DNA of 37,569 nucleotides from an uncultured Bacteroidaceae bacterium (lineage in GTDB: Bacteria > Bacteroidota > Bacteroidia > Bacteroidales > Bacteroidaceae), in contig CAJOLI010000032.1 of NCBI GenBank assembly GCA_905235285.1, positions 1 to 37,569 of the forward strand. Direction: 5' to 3'. Position 1 is the first letter of the stretch, and each line of letters opens with the position of its first letter. Below, piece after piece: positions 23,109 to 32,213 of the stretch. Position numbers and translations under genes: made by a program. Below the pieces are notes generated by a model that did not search any database, was not told the origin of the DNA, and was given only the letters and a program-made list of their open reading frames with translations.

Positions 23109-23831
23109 GTGCACAGAATAGCTACCATAATCCTCGTCTGTACCTTTGCTGCTGCGTTGCAAGCTCAGAACGGCGAACTGCTGGAATATCAGCAGGAGAT
23201 AGGTGGCGGCATAGGGCTGATGAGCTACATAGGCGATGCCGGCGGCGGCATCATGAAGAGCCCGGGCGTCATGGGCACTCTCATCTGGCGCCGCAACCTC
23301 AACCCGCGCATGGTGGTGCACACAGATCTCGGGTTTGGGAAGTTGCGAGGCAACAGCCAAGGCACCTTCATCCCGGAAGATCCGTTGAGCCAGACGCCTG
23401 AAGGCGGTATGCCCGCTGACGACATATCTTTCAGCAGGAACTTAGTGACGGCCGGAGTGCAGTTTGAGTTCAACATGCTCGGATATGGGATGGGAGCAAG
23501 CTACAAAGGACTCAGCAGATGGACTCCATACCTGCTTGCAGGTGCCGGGGTGACGTTGGCAACGGGAGGCGGCGGCGAAGCAGCCGGAGCTCTGCACATA
23601 CCACTCGGTTTCGGCTTTCGCTACAAGCTGCGTCAGCGGTTGAACATAGGCTTGGAGTGGAGCTTCAACTTCACGACCACCGACCGTTTCGACGACACCG
23701 CTGCGACAACAAAGCTTGATGACCCCTATGGTATCAAGAGTGGAATGTTCAAGAACAAAGATTGCTTTACACGCACATTCCTGTTCCTGACCTATGACAT
23801 CTCGCCCAAATACCGCAAATGCAATAACTAA
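23109..23831 (+). CDS. DUF6089 family outer-membrane beta-barrel protein
   Basis: The 240-residue protein has a Sec signal (IATIILVCTFAAALQAQ). Glycine-rich amphipathic strands follow, typical of a small outer-membrane barrel: EIGGGIGLMSYIGDAGGGI, YLLAGAGVTLATGG, GFRYKLRQRLNIGLEWSFNFT. The conserved position directly before uppS (12-base gap) in Bacteroidales supports the DUF6089 assignment. The function is unknown; its place beside bamA and skp suggests an envelope role. The start is GTG at 23109, as no ATG occurs between the last in-frame stop and the signal peptide. Confidence 0.82.
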   Translation: MHRIATIILVCTFAAALQAQNGELLEYQQEIGGGIGLMSYIGDAGGGIMKSPGVMGTLIWRRNLNPRMVVHTDLGFGKLRGNSQGTFIPEDPLSQTPEGGMPADDISFSRNLVTAGVQFEFNMLGYGMGASYKGLSRWTPYLLAGAGVTLATGGGGEAAGALHIPLGFGFRYKLRQRLNIGLEWSFNFTTTDRFDDTAATTKLDDPYGIKSGMFKNKDCFTRTFLFLTYDISPKYRKCNN

Positions 23832-23843
23832 AACATTAAGATA

Positions 23844-24596
23844 ATGGAACTTGACCATACACACATACCGCAGCACATTGCCATCATCATGGATGGCAAC
23901 GGGCGCTGGGCCAAGCGGCGAGGGCTGCCACGTACGGCAGGCCACGTCGAGGGCGTAGAAGCTGTGAAGCGTATCACCGAGGCGTGTGTGCGGCTTGGAG
24001 TGAAATACCTAACCCTTTACACCTTCTCTACCGAAAACTGGAACCGCCCGGCTGAGGAAGTGAGCGCACTGATGGGGCTCGTCCTGACGAACCTCGAGGA
24101 GGAAATCTTCATGAAGAATAACGTCCGCTTCCGCGTCATCGGTGATATCAAGCGGTTGCCTGATGATGTGCAACAGCGACTGTGGCAGGTGATAGAGAAT
24201 ACGGCCGACAACGACGCCATGACCATGGTTGTAGCGCTGAGCTATAGCGCACGGTGGGAATTGACGAAGGCGGTGAAGGACATTATATGGGAGATGAAGA
24301 AGACCAGCCTCACCCGTGCTGCAATAGACCCCGAGGAGATCACAGAAGAAACTATTGCCCAGCACCTCGAGACGTATTTCATGCCCGACCCTGACCTGCT
24401 TATCCGCACCGGAGGCGAGCAACGCATAAGCAACTACCTGCTGTGGCAGGTGGCATACTCTGAGCTGTATTTCTGCAACACTTTCTGGCCCGACTTCAAT
24501 GAAGAGGACCTACGTGCGGCTATCGCCGACTACCAGCAGCGTGAGCGCCGCTATGGTAAGACAAGCGAGCAGGTGCAAGAAAATACCAACAACTGA
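23844..24596 (+). CDS. uppS: Isoprenyl transferase (undecaprenyl diphosphate synthase)
   Basis: The 250-residue cis-prenyltransferase builds the C55 carrier lipid from FPP and IPP for peptidoglycan and polysaccharide export. The family signature [12 protein letters not shown] (catalytic Asp17) is intact. [32 protein letters not shown] and [12 protein letters not shown] are the remaining conserved motifs. It starts 12 bases after the DUF6089 gene and ends 10 bases before bamA, a tight operon linking lipid-carrier and outer-membrane assembly genes. Confidence 0.97.
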   Translation: MELDHTHIPQHIAIIMDGNGRWAKRRGLPRTAGHVEGVEAVKRITEACVRLGVKYLTLYTFSTENWNRPAEEVSALMGLVLTNLEEEIFMKNNVRFRVIGDIKRLPDDVQQRLWQVIENTADNDAMTMVVALSYSARWELTKAVKDIIWEMKKTSLTRAAIDPEEITEETIAQHLETYFMPDPDLLIRTGGEQRISNYLLWQVAYSELYFCNTFWPDFNEEDLRAAIADYQQRERRYGKTSEQVQENTNN

Positions 24597-24606
24597 TAAC
24601 TAAACA

Positions 24607-27270
24607 ATGAACAGAACCCTTATATATCGACTCATATCACTCGTCCTTCTATGGTATCTCTTGCCCTCCCCCATGTCGCGGGTGGCGGGCATTGACCTAT
24701 TCGCACAAATACAGGAACGCATCGTAAAACCGACGATAGACTACTCCCGGACGCCGCAACAATATTATATAGGCGGAATCACCGTTGACGGAGTAAAGAC
24801 CTACGATGACTATGTACTTATCGGACTCTCCGGCCTCTCGAAAGGGCAGCGCATAACAATCCCGGGAGAGGAAATAAGCAAGGCTGTGCGCCGCTATTGG
24901 AAGAATGGGTTGTTCTCAAACGCCGCCATCAGTGTCGACAGCATCATTGGAGATTCCGCATTCCTCCACATCCAACTTGCCGTGAGGCCTCGTATATCAC
25001 AGATAAACTACAACGGCGTTAAGAAGAGTGAGAGGGAAGACCTTGAAACGAAACTCGGACTCATAAAGGAAGCCCAACTGACCCCTAATATGCTTGACCG
25101 TGCGCGCATCTGGGGTAAAAAATACTTCGACGACAAGGGCTTCAAGAACGCTGAAATCCTGTTTGAGCAGCGCGATGACCCCTCAGAGCAAGGCCGCGTA
25201 ATCCTTGATGTCAATGTCGACAAGAAAGCGAAGGTGAAAGTCAACAGCATCACCGTAGACGGCAACAAGGCCTTGTCGATGAAACAAATCAAAGGCTCGC
25301 TGTTTAAAAACGGAGCGTTCAAGAAAACTCATGAGAAAGGTTTGCTGAGCAGCTGGTTTCGTTCTAAGAAGTTCGTGGATGAGAGATGGAAGGCAGACAA
25401 GGAGCGGCTGATTGAGAAGTACAATGAGTTCGGCTATCGCGACGCCCGCATCGTGGCCGATAGTGTAGTGCCACACGACGAGAAGTCTGTCGACATCTTC
25501 GTACAGGTGGAAGAGGGACAGAAATACTACGTACGCAATATAGATTGGGTAGGCAACACCATCTACACGACTGAGATGTTGCAAGATAGACTAAGAATGA
25601 AGAAAGGCGATGTCTATAACCAAACGTTTCTGATAAAGCGCATCAGGGAGGACGACGATGCCATAGGCAACCTCTACTACAACAACGGATACCTCTTCTA
25701 CAATCTTACACCAGTAGAAGTGAATATAGTAGGCGACAGCGTAGACTTGGAGATGCGAATAGAAGAGAACCAGCAGGCTTACATCAACCGTGTCATCATC
25801 ACAGGCAACGACCGTGTCTACGAGGAAGTCGTGCGCCGCGAGTTGCGCAACAAGCCCGGCGACCTCTTCAACAAGTCAGCCCTCGAGCGCTCATATCGTG
25901 AAATAGCCTCCATGGGTCATTTCGATCCGGAAGCCATCAAGTATGACATGAAGCCGGACCTCGACAACGGAACTGTAGACCTTGAATGGGATCTCACGCC
26001 TAAGTCCAACGACCAGGTGGAATTCTCGCTGGGCTACGGACAGACGGGCGTCATAGGTAAGATAGGTCTTAAATTCAGCAACTTCTCGCTGGCCAATCTC
26101 TTCGCCAAGAATGGCCTGCGCCGCGGTATAATGCCGCAAGGCAACGGTGAGACGTTCAGCATCAGCGGACAGACCAACGGCCGATATTATCAAGCCTACT
26201 CTATAAACTACCTCAACCCGTGGTTCGGTGGAAAGAGGCCTAACTCACTCTCGTTCTCGGCATTCTTCTCTAAGCAGACAGACGTGAGCGACCGCTACTA
26301 CAATTCGGCCTACTACAACTCCTACTACAACTATCTTTACGGCTACGGCTCCAGCTATGGCAACTACTATGAGAACTTCTACGACCCCGACAAGTTCATT
26401 AAGGTCTACGGATTCTCGCTCGGATGGGGCAAGCGCCTCTCATGGCCCGATGATTATTTCCATCTGTCGGCTGACCTCAGCTATACTCGCTATTCGCTCA
26501 AAGACTGGGAATACTTCATGATCTCCAATGGAAATTGCAACAACATTAGTCTCAACATCAACTTAGCACGCACTTCTACCGACAACCAAATATACCCACG
26601 CAGTGGTTCCGAGGTGCTCTTCTCTGCCAGCCTCACTCCGCCGTACTCGCTCTTCGACGGGCGTGACTATCCCAACCTTGCCAACAACCCACAGGCAAGC
26701 AACTATCAGGATCAGCTCAAGAGCAAGTATCAGTGGATTGAGTATCACAAATGGAAATTCAAAGCCCGCACGTATACAGCCCTTACAGGCCATAATAAAT
26801 GTCCGGTGCTGATGACACGCGTAGAATTCGGCCTCCTTGGCCACTACAACAAGAACAAGCGTTCGCCCTTCGAGACATTCTATGTCGGAGGCGACGGCAT
26901 GAGCGGCTACAGCTACAACTATGCCACCGAGACCATCGGCTTGCGCGGCTACGACAACGGCTCGCTAACGCCTCGAGGCTACACAGGTTATGCCTACGAC
27001 CGCTTCACGATGGAACTGCGCTACCCCTTCATCCTCGGCAACTCCACCAATATCTATGGATTGGCTTTCGTCGAAGGCGGTAATGCATGGAACGACATCA
27101 AGAAGTTCAACCCCTTTGACATGAAACGCTCTGCCGGTGCCGGCGTGCGTATCATGCTGCCTATGGTAGGCCTGCTCGGTATCGACTGGGCCTATGGCTT
27201 CGACCGCATCTTCGGCAGCAAAACCTACGGAGGCAGCCAGTTCCACTTCATCCTCGGACAAGAATTCTAA
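24607..27270 (+). CDS. bamA: Outer membrane protein assembly factor BamA
   Basis: The 887-residue Omp85 protein inserts beta-barrel proteins into the outer membrane. After the signal, POTRA domains run to about residue 450 (repeated pattern such as ISQINYNGVKKSEREDLETKLG, VNSITVDGNKALSMKQIKGSLF, INRVIITGNDRVYEEVVRRELRNKPGDLFN). A 16-strand-type barrel follows, from about 470 to the C-terminal FHFILGQEF with the terminal Phe. The barrel contains GLRGYDNGSLTPRG, the lid-loop VRGY/F-like motif. An unusual Tyr-rich stretch (residues 564-592, 13 of 29 Tyr) is probably a surface loop. It is 10 bases after uppS and followed by three skp genes. Confidence 0.95.
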   Translation: MNRTLIYRLISLVLLWYLLPSPMSRVAGIDLFAQIQERIVKPTIDYSRTPQQYYIGGITVDGVKTYDDYVLIGLSGLSKGQRITIPGEEISKAVRRYWKNGLFSNAAISVDSIIGDSAFLHIQLAVRPRISQINYNGVKKSEREDLETKLGLIKEAQLTPNMLDRARIWGKKYFDDKGFKNAEILFEQRDDPSEQGRVILDVNVDKKAKVKVNSITVDGNKALSMKQIKGSLFKNGAFKKTHEKGLLSSWFRSKKFVDERWKADKERLIEKYNEFGYRDARIVADSVVPHDEKSVDIFVQVEEGQKYYVRNIDWVGNTIYTTEMLQDRLRMKKGDVYNQTFLIKRIREDDDAIGNLYYNNGYLFYNLTPVEVNIVGDSVDLEMRIEENQQAYINRVIITGNDRVYEEVVRRELRNKPGDLFNKSALERSYREIASMGHFDPEAIKYDMKPDLDNGTVDLEWDLTPKSNDQVEFSLGYGQTGVIGKIGLKFSNFSLANLFAKNGLRRGIMPQGNGETFSISGQTNGRYYQAYSINYLNPWFGGKRPNSLSFSAFFSKQTDVSDRYYNSAYYNSYYNYLYGYGSSYGNYYENFYDPDKFIKVYGFSLGWGKRLSWPDDYFHLSADLSYTRYSLKDWEYFMISNGNCNNISLNINLARTSTDNQIYPRSGSEVLFSASLTPPYSLFDGRDYPNLANNPQASNYQDQLKSKYQWIEYHKWKFKARTYTALTGHNKCPVLMTRVEFGLLGHYNKNKRSPFETFYVGGDGMSGYSYNYATETIGLRGYDNGSLTPRGYTGYAYDRFTMELRYPFILGNSTNIYGLAFVEGGNAWNDIKKFNPFDMKRSAGAGVRIMLPMVGLLGIDWAYGFDRIFGSKTYGGSQFHFILGQEF

Positions 27271-27384
27271 TCAACACACTTTCATAATTCATAATTTCAG
27301 ATTAAACCCTCCATCCTCACTTACATCAAACCCATAAACGGCCATACTCCATATTAATAAAAAAGATATCTAAATCAATCGAAA

Positions 27385-27909
27385 ATGAAAAAAGTACTTA
27401 CTATCATCGCATTGGCAGCTTGTGCCATGGGCATTAGCTTGCCAGCATCAGCTCAGAAGTTCGTTCTCGTTGATATGGAATATATCCTAAAGAATATCCC
27501 TGCCTACGAACGTGCCAACGAGCAGCTGAATCAAGTCTCACGCAAGTGGCAGGCTGAGATTGAGGCCCTCTCCACCGAAGCCCAAAATCTCTACAAAGCC
27601 TATCAGGGCGAGGCCGTATTCCTCAGTGCCGAGCAGAAGAAGGAGCGCGAGAGCGCCATCGTAGCCAAGGAGAAGGAAGCTGCCGACCTCAAGAAAAAGT
27701 ATTTCGGCCCCGAGGGCGAGCTCTTCAAGAAACGCGAGAGCCTTATGACACCTATCAACGACGAGATCTACACCGCCGTCAAGGAAATCTGCGAGGCAAA
27801 GGGCTATAGCCTCGTGCTCGATCGTGCCTCTGACGCCGGCATCATCTTTGCCTCTCCTAAGATTGACATCTCAGGTGAAGTCCTGCAGAAACTCGGATAT
27901 GCCTATTGA
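27385..27909 (+). CDS. OmpH/Skp family periplasmic chaperone, copy 1
   Basis: The 174-residue protein has a signal peptide (VLTIIALAACAMGISLPASAQ) and then the Skp pattern: a first strand KFVLVDMEYILKNIPAYERA, a long charged coiled-coil arm (about residues 50-115) and a C-terminal strand GYSLVLDRASDAGIIFASP. Skp trimers hold unfolded outer-membrane proteins on their way to BamA, encoded just upstream. It is the first of three consecutive paralogues and lies 114 bases after bamA. Confidence 0.92.
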   Translation: MKKVLTIIALAACAMGISLPASAQKFVLVDMEYILKNIPAYERANEQLNQVSRKWQAEIEALSTEAQNLYKAYQGEAVFLSAEQKKERESAIVAKEKEAADLKKKYFGPEGELFKKRESLMTPINDEIYTAVKEICEAKGYSLVLDRASDAGIIFASPKIDISGEVLQKLGYAY

Positions 27910-27966
27910 TATCTGACCCAAATTTAACGGTAAACATTAAAAAACAATACTAATTAACAAGAACAG

Positions 27967-28464
27967 ATGAAAAAGATTCTATTCGCAGCTCTTATGCTGC
28001 TCGCACCGCTGACCATGTCAGCACAGAAGTTCGGACACTTCAACTCAGCCGAAGTCGTACAGCTCATGCCCGAGTACACCACTGCTCAGAACGAACTGCA
28101 GACTCTGGCACAGCAATATGAGGAAGACCAGAAACGCATGCAGGACGAGCTGCAGAAGAAAGCCGATGACTTCCAGAAGGAACAGGCCAATATGCTTGAG
28201 AACCTTCGTGCACGTCGTGAACAGGAACTCAACGACCTCTACCAGCGCTATCAGCAGAGCTTGGCTGACAACCAACAGGCCTTCCAGAAAGCACAGGCTG
28301 AGAAGATGCAGGCTATTTCCGAAAAAATCACGAATGCCGTGAAGCAGATTGGTGATGCTGGCGGCTACGTCTACATCATGGACATCACGTCAGGCATCCC
28401 TTACATCTCAACAAAACTGAGCACCGACATCACGCCTGAGCTGAAGAAAGCTCTCGGCATCTGA
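27967..28464 (+). CDS. OmpH/Skp family periplasmic chaperone, copy 2
   Basis: The 165-residue protein has a signal peptide (ILFAALMLLAPLTMSAQ), then KFGHFNSAEVVQLMPEYTTAQ, a Gln-rich coiled-coil arm (QQYEEDQKRMQDELQKKADDF and onward) and the C-terminal strand GGYVYIMDITSGIPYIS. The fold and role are as for copy 1. It is followed by a strong hairpin at 28476-28519, which probably trims or ends the transcript before copy 3. Confidence 0.92.
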   Translation: MKKILFAALMLLAPLTMSAQKFGHFNSAEVVQLMPEYTTAQNELQTLAQQYEEDQKRMQDELQKKADDFQKEQANMLENLRARREQELNDLYQRYQQSLADNQQAFQKAQAEKMQAISEKITNAVKQIGDAGGYVYIMDITSGIPYISTKLSTDITPELKKALGI

Positions 28465-28475
28465 TAAAAACTCTG

Positions 28476-28519
28476 AAGAGGAATGACGGGCAACGACCTC
28501 TCGTGCCCTCATTCCTCTT
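28476..28519 (+). terminator. Hairpin between skp copies 2 and 3
   Basis: AAGAGGAAT (28476-28484) pairs with ATTCCTCTT (28511-28519), and inside it GGGCA (28488-28492) pairs with TGCCC (28504-28508). The 3' side continues into T-rich sequence (TTTCATTTTACATTTTTCC). It starts 12 bases after the copy 2 stop. Confidence 0.78.
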
Positions 28520-28562
28520 TCATTTTACATTTTTCCCCCTTTAATACCCACAGGTCTACAAC

Positions 28563-29156
28563 ATGAAAAAAATATTAACTCTCGTATGTTTCGTCATGTC
28601 TGCTGTGGCTTTATCCGCACAGACTGCTGATGCCCAAGGCGCGGTGCGAGTTCCGCAGTTTGGCTACCTGAGTTACAATAGCGTGTTCGAGCAGCTGCCA
28701 GAATATGCTCAGGCCCGCGCCGATTTCGCTGCACTCAAGGCCAAGTACGATGCTGAAGCCACACGAGCCGAGGAGGAGTTTCAACGCAAGTTTGCAGAGT
28801 TCCTCAATGGGCAGAAGGACTTCCCGCAGACTATCATGCTGAAACGTCAGGCCGAGCTTCAGGATCTTATGGATCGGAGCATCGCTTTCCGCAAAGAGAC
28901 TTCGCGATTGCTTGCTGATGCCGAGAAGCGTATGCAAGAGCCTGTCGCAGCCCAGCTCAATCAGGCCATTTACGATGTGGCAGCCGAACGAGGGCTTATC
29001 TATGTCCTCAACACCGATGGCAATGCCGTACCTTTCATTCACCCTCAAGTAGGTGTCGACATCACGGAAGCCGTACTCAATAAGCTCGGCGTGAAGAAGC
29101 CTGAACCGGAGGTCGCACAGCCCGAACCGTCAACAGCTGAAACAACTGAAGAATAA
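28563..29156 (+). CDS. OmpH/Skp family periplasmic chaperone, copy 3
   Basis: The 197-residue protein has a signal peptide (ILTLVCFVMSAVALSAQ), then FGYLSYNSVFEQLPEYAQARADFAALKAKYDAEATRAEEEFQRK and a helical arm. The strand RGLIYVLNTDGNAVPFIHP follows, and an extra acidic, Pro/Glu-rich tail of about 25 residues (KKPEPEVAQPEPSTAETTEE). The tail is absent from copies 1 and 2 and is probably disordered. It lies after a terminator-like hairpin and may be transcribed less or separately. Confidence 0.9.
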   Translation: MKKILTLVCFVMSAVALSAQTADAQGAVRVPQFGYLSYNSVFEQLPEYAQARADFAALKAKYDAEATRAEEEFQRKFAEFLNGQKDFPQTIMLKRQAELQDLMDRSIAFRKETSRLLADAEKRMQEPVAAQLNQAIYDVAAERGLIYVLNTDGNAVPFIHPQVGVDITEAVLNKLGVKKPEPEVAQPEPSTAETTEE

Positions 29157-29267
29157 TTCCACTCGTCTGTCCTTTCTTTGTGTTCTTCCCCCCTTCGATG
29201 TGGGAGTTGTCCGCAAGAGCAGGGGGCGTATAAGCTTTTCATTTTACACTTTTCCCTTCCTTCCCCC

Positions 29268-30083
29268 TTGTCACCCATAGGTGTCTTCGATAGCGGTTAT
29301 GGTGGTCTCACGGTTCTGCGTGAGATCCGGTCGCTGATGCCACATTACGACTACTTATATCTCGGCGACAACGCCCGTGCGCCCTATGGCCCGCGCTCTT
29401 TCGAGCGCGTCTATGAGTTCACTTTGCAGGCCGTATGCCGCCTCTTCGACATGGGTAGCCCTCTTGTCATCCTGGCCTGCAACACAGCCTCGGCAAAAGC
29501 CCTTCGCACTATTCAGCAGCACGACCTGCCCTCCCTCGACCCATCGCGACGCGTTCTCGGCGTCATACGTCCCACGGTGGAAGCCGTAGGCGACCTCACG
29601 CTGACGCGCCACATAGGTATCGTAGCCACTCAGGGCACTACGAGCAGCCGCACCTATGAACTCGAGATGGCCAAACTTCACCCCGACATAGCCGTGACGA
29701 GCCAGGCCTGTCCTATGTGGGTGCCGCTCGTCGAGAACTACGAGTTCGACGGCTCTGGCGCCGACTATTTCGTGCAACGCGACATTCAGACACTGCTTGA
29801 GCGCGACCCGCTGATTGACGTTATCATCCTTGGGTGTACTCACTTCCCATTACTTTATAATAAGATTCGCGCGTACACGCCCACACACGTGAAGCTCATT
29901 TCTCAGGGCGAGTATGTCAGCCGTAGCCTCGAGGACTACCTCCGTCGCCATGCCGACATCGAGGCGCGCCTCAGCCGTGGCGGTCATGCACGCTTCCTCA
30001 CTACCGACGATGCAGCCAAGTTTGCGTCGGCGGCCACTGTTTTCCTCGGCAGTTCAGTCTTGGCCGAGCAGACTTCATTGTAA
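29268..30083 (+). CDS. murI: Glutamate racemase
   Basis: The 271-residue enzyme makes D-glutamate for peptidoglycan. IGVFDSGYGGLTVL (Asp8), YLGDNARAPYG, the first catalytic Cys71 in LACNTASAKAL and the second, Cys190, in ILGCTHFPLL are all present. The start was set at TTG 29268, which yields MSPIGVFDSGYGG, the normal MurI N-terminus. The longer frame from 29178 adds a Cys-rich stretch read from a repeat-like spacer and is unlikely. The spacer 29157-29267 holds CCCCCC...GAGCAGGGGG and T/C-rich runs but no -7 box. Confidence 0.94.
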   Translation: MSPIGVFDSGYGGLTVLREIRSLMPHYDYLYLGDNARAPYGPRSFERVYEFTLQAVCRLFDMGSPLVILACNTASAKALRTIQQHDLPSLDPSRRVLGVIRPTVEAVGDLTLTRHIGIVATQGTTSSRTYELEMAKLHPDIAVTSQACPMWVPLVENYEFDGSGADYFVQRDIQTLLERDPLIDVIILGCTHFPLLYNKIRAYTPTHVKLISQGEYVSRSLEDYLRRHADIEARLSRGGHARFLTTDDAAKFASAATVFLGSSVLAEQTSL

Positions 30084-30140
30084 AAGTGGTATTTTAGTTA
30101 TTTTTTGGCAAAAAAGGATGGCTGTTTTGCAAAAAGAGTG

Positions 30141-30148
30141 TATTTTTG
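30141..30148 (+). promoter_or_regulatory. -7 box TATTTTTG for the CotH gene
   Basis: TATTTTTG followed by CCACC fits TAnnTTTG and lies 44 bases before the ATG at 30193. Confidence 0.6.
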
Positions 30149-30192
30149 CCACCGAATTGAATCTTCCCCGAGAATATGAGCCTAATAGTACA

Positions 30193-32088
30193 ATGAATAA
30201 GAGTCTTTTTTGTTTCATCGTACTCTTTCTTACGCCCTTCCTCAAGGGCCACGCGCAGGAATGGATGAAAATCTACCACGAGGCGCAGTCGACGCACTGG
30301 ATGTTGCCTATTGCCGTCGATAGCATCGACTTTGCCACCATCTCTGCCGGCCAGACACAACTGCTGACTCGCCTCAACGACGCCACCGAGATATCGTTCT
30401 CGCTCGAGACCATCGACAGCCTCGGCTTTTACTCTGCTCCCGAAGCCACGGAGAAGGATAAGTACCAGACTTTCCAGATGTTCGTCTTCACCGAGGGCGG
30501 CCAGGCAATCAATACTAAAGACTATTATATCCCGTGCTACATAGGTCTCAATGGGCGCGACTCGTATGCCAACCGATGGCTTCATGCCGGCATCCGTGGA
30601 CGTGGCAATTCCACATGGGAGTGGTACGCCAAGAAGCCCTACCGCATCAAGCTCGACGAGAAAGAGAAGATGCTGGGCATTGACAAAGCCAAGTCGTGGG
30701 TGTTGCTGGCCAACTATCGCGACGTCACGGACATGATGAACACCTACGTCTTCGAGCTCGGTCGCATGATGGGCTTGCCTTATACCAACCATACACGCTA
30801 TGTAGAGCTTTTCGTCAATGGCAACTATGTAGGAGTTTATCAACTTACCGAGCAGATTCAGCAGAACAAGAACCGCGTCAATGTCAGCGACGAGCGCGGC
30901 ATCCTGCTCACCCTCGATGTCGACGATGGCCCCGCCGAGGCCTCGTCGGCCACCAATAACTTTTGGACGAAAGGCTATGCCATGCCGGCAGCCGTGAAAT
31001 ACCCCGACGACGAACTTCTTACCCCCGAGCGTCGCGACAGCATCCGCGACGTCTTCGCCCAGCTAGAGACAGCCATCAAGGATCGCAACTATGCTGCCGC
31101 TGCCTCGCTCCTCGACATGGAGTCATTCGCGCGCTATGTGCTCATTCAGGAGTTCTTCTACAACGTTGAGCTGTCGGCGCCCCGCAGCGTATTCATTCAT
31201 AAGGACGGCGACGGTCCCTGGGTGATGGGGCCGTTGTGGGACGCCGATGCCGGCTTCGATTTCGATTGGACGAACATGAAGACCGGCCACACCTTCTTCG
31301 CTAACTACCGCGAAACGGTCATGGGCTCCAACCCTGTGCGCCGCAATGGCAACTACAGCTATGTCCCTGCCTTCTTCACTGACCTCTTCGGTACGAAAGA
31401 GTTTGTCGAACTCTATAAAAAAACATGGCGCATGTATGCCGACTCTATCGTCTCGCGCCCTTGGCAGGAAGTGGAAGCTTATGCCGAGGGGCTGCGGCGC
31501 GGAGCCATGCGCCGCGAGAGCCGTACCTGGGCCATCAGCGGCAAGAGCTTCGAGACCGAGCTCGCCAAGATGAAGACTTGGCTCGAGAACCGCCGCACCT
31601 TCATGGACAACCTCATCGAGAACATTCCCGTGCCCGAGGAGGTAAAACCTATTGATGATGAGCAGTTGTGTGGCACCATTGACGTGAACACAACCATGCA
31701 GAGGTCGGCAGGCTACACTCAGAACGTACACGTCGAGGTGAGCAAGAGCGAGGTCTGCAATCTCCTTGGCATAAAAGAGAGTGAGTTCAGCGAGAACAGC
31801 CTCGTCGCTATTGTACCCCTCAACACCGATGGCAGCGAAGGTGCCAACAACACCGATGGTGTCTACGGCGGCTGGTTCAATGGCGACAACAATCCGCGCG
31901 TATGGGATGGCGGCCACGTCTTCATCGAAGTCTTCAGCGACCTTTTCTCATGGAACTGCGGCATCCGCAACGACACCTGCTTCGACGACGAGCACACCGT
32001 CACGATGCAGTATCAGTACCAAGTAGGCTCCACGCTTAAGAAAGTGAACGTGCGCGTTCACTTCTCTATCAACAGGGGTTGGTGGTGA
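30193..32088 (+). CDS. Secreted CotH-kinase family protein with a C-terminal DUF4859-like domain
   Basis: The 631-residue protein has a Sec signal (SLFCFIVLFLTPFLKGHAQ), a short leading strand domain (MKIYHEAQSTHWMLPIAVDSIDF), then a CotH kinase core. Its visible motifs are GIRGRGNSTWEWYAKKPYRIKLD, WVLLANYRDVTDMMNTYVFELGRMMGLPYT, NYVGVYQLTEQIQ and the metal-site-like GPLWDADAGFDFDW. The last ~140 residues (CGTIDVNTTMQ onward, with VYGGWFNGDNNPRVW) look like DUF4859. CotH proteins are atypical kinases that phosphorylate proteins; the substrate here is unknown, and surface or periplasmic location is inferred. The start at 30193 follows the promoter; the longer frame from 29914 runs inside murI. 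Confidence 0.87.
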   Translation: MNKSLFCFIVLFLTPFLKGHAQEWMKIYHEAQSTHWMLPIAVDSIDFATISAGQTQLLTRLNDATEISFSLETIDSLGFYSAPEATEKDKYQTFQMFVFTEGGQAINTKDYYIPCYIGLNGRDSYANRWLHAGIRGRGNSTWEWYAKKPYRIKLDEKEKMLGIDKAKSWVLLANYRDVTDMMNTYVFELGRMMGLPYTNHTRYVELFVNGNYVGVYQLTEQIQQNKNRVNVSDERGILLTLDVDDGPAEASSATNNFWTKGYAMPAAVKYPDDELLTPERRDSIRDVFAQLETAIKDRNYAAAASLLDMESFARYVLIQEFFYNVELSAPRSVFIHKDGDGPWVMGPLWDADAGFDFDWTNMKTGHTFFANYRETVMGSNPVRRNGNYSYVPAFFTDLFGTKEFVELYKKTWRMYADSIVSRPWQEVEAYAEGLRRGAMRRESRTWAISGKSFETELAKMKTWLENRRTFMDNLIENIPVPEEVKPIDDEQLCGTIDVNTTMQRSAGYTQNVHVEVSKSEVCNLLGIKESEFSENSLVAIVPLNTDGSEGANNTDGVYGGWFNGDNNPRVWDGGHVFIEVFSDLFSWNCGIRNDTCFDDEHTVTMQYQYQVGSTLKKVNVRVHFSINRGWW

Positions 32089-32213
32089 GTGAAAGCTCGC
32101 GTCGCGGAAAATTAAAAGTGTATCACTATGATAATGATGTTGAGGTTACTTTCCCGTTTTCACAACATAAATAAACGATAACAGCAAAAATATATAACAA
32201 TAAACAAACGCTT

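Noticed and set aside
29914..30192. N-terminal extension of the CotH protein
   Set aside because: It would be read in a second frame of murI and pass through the promoter box. The ATG at 30193 is followed immediately by a proper signal peptide.
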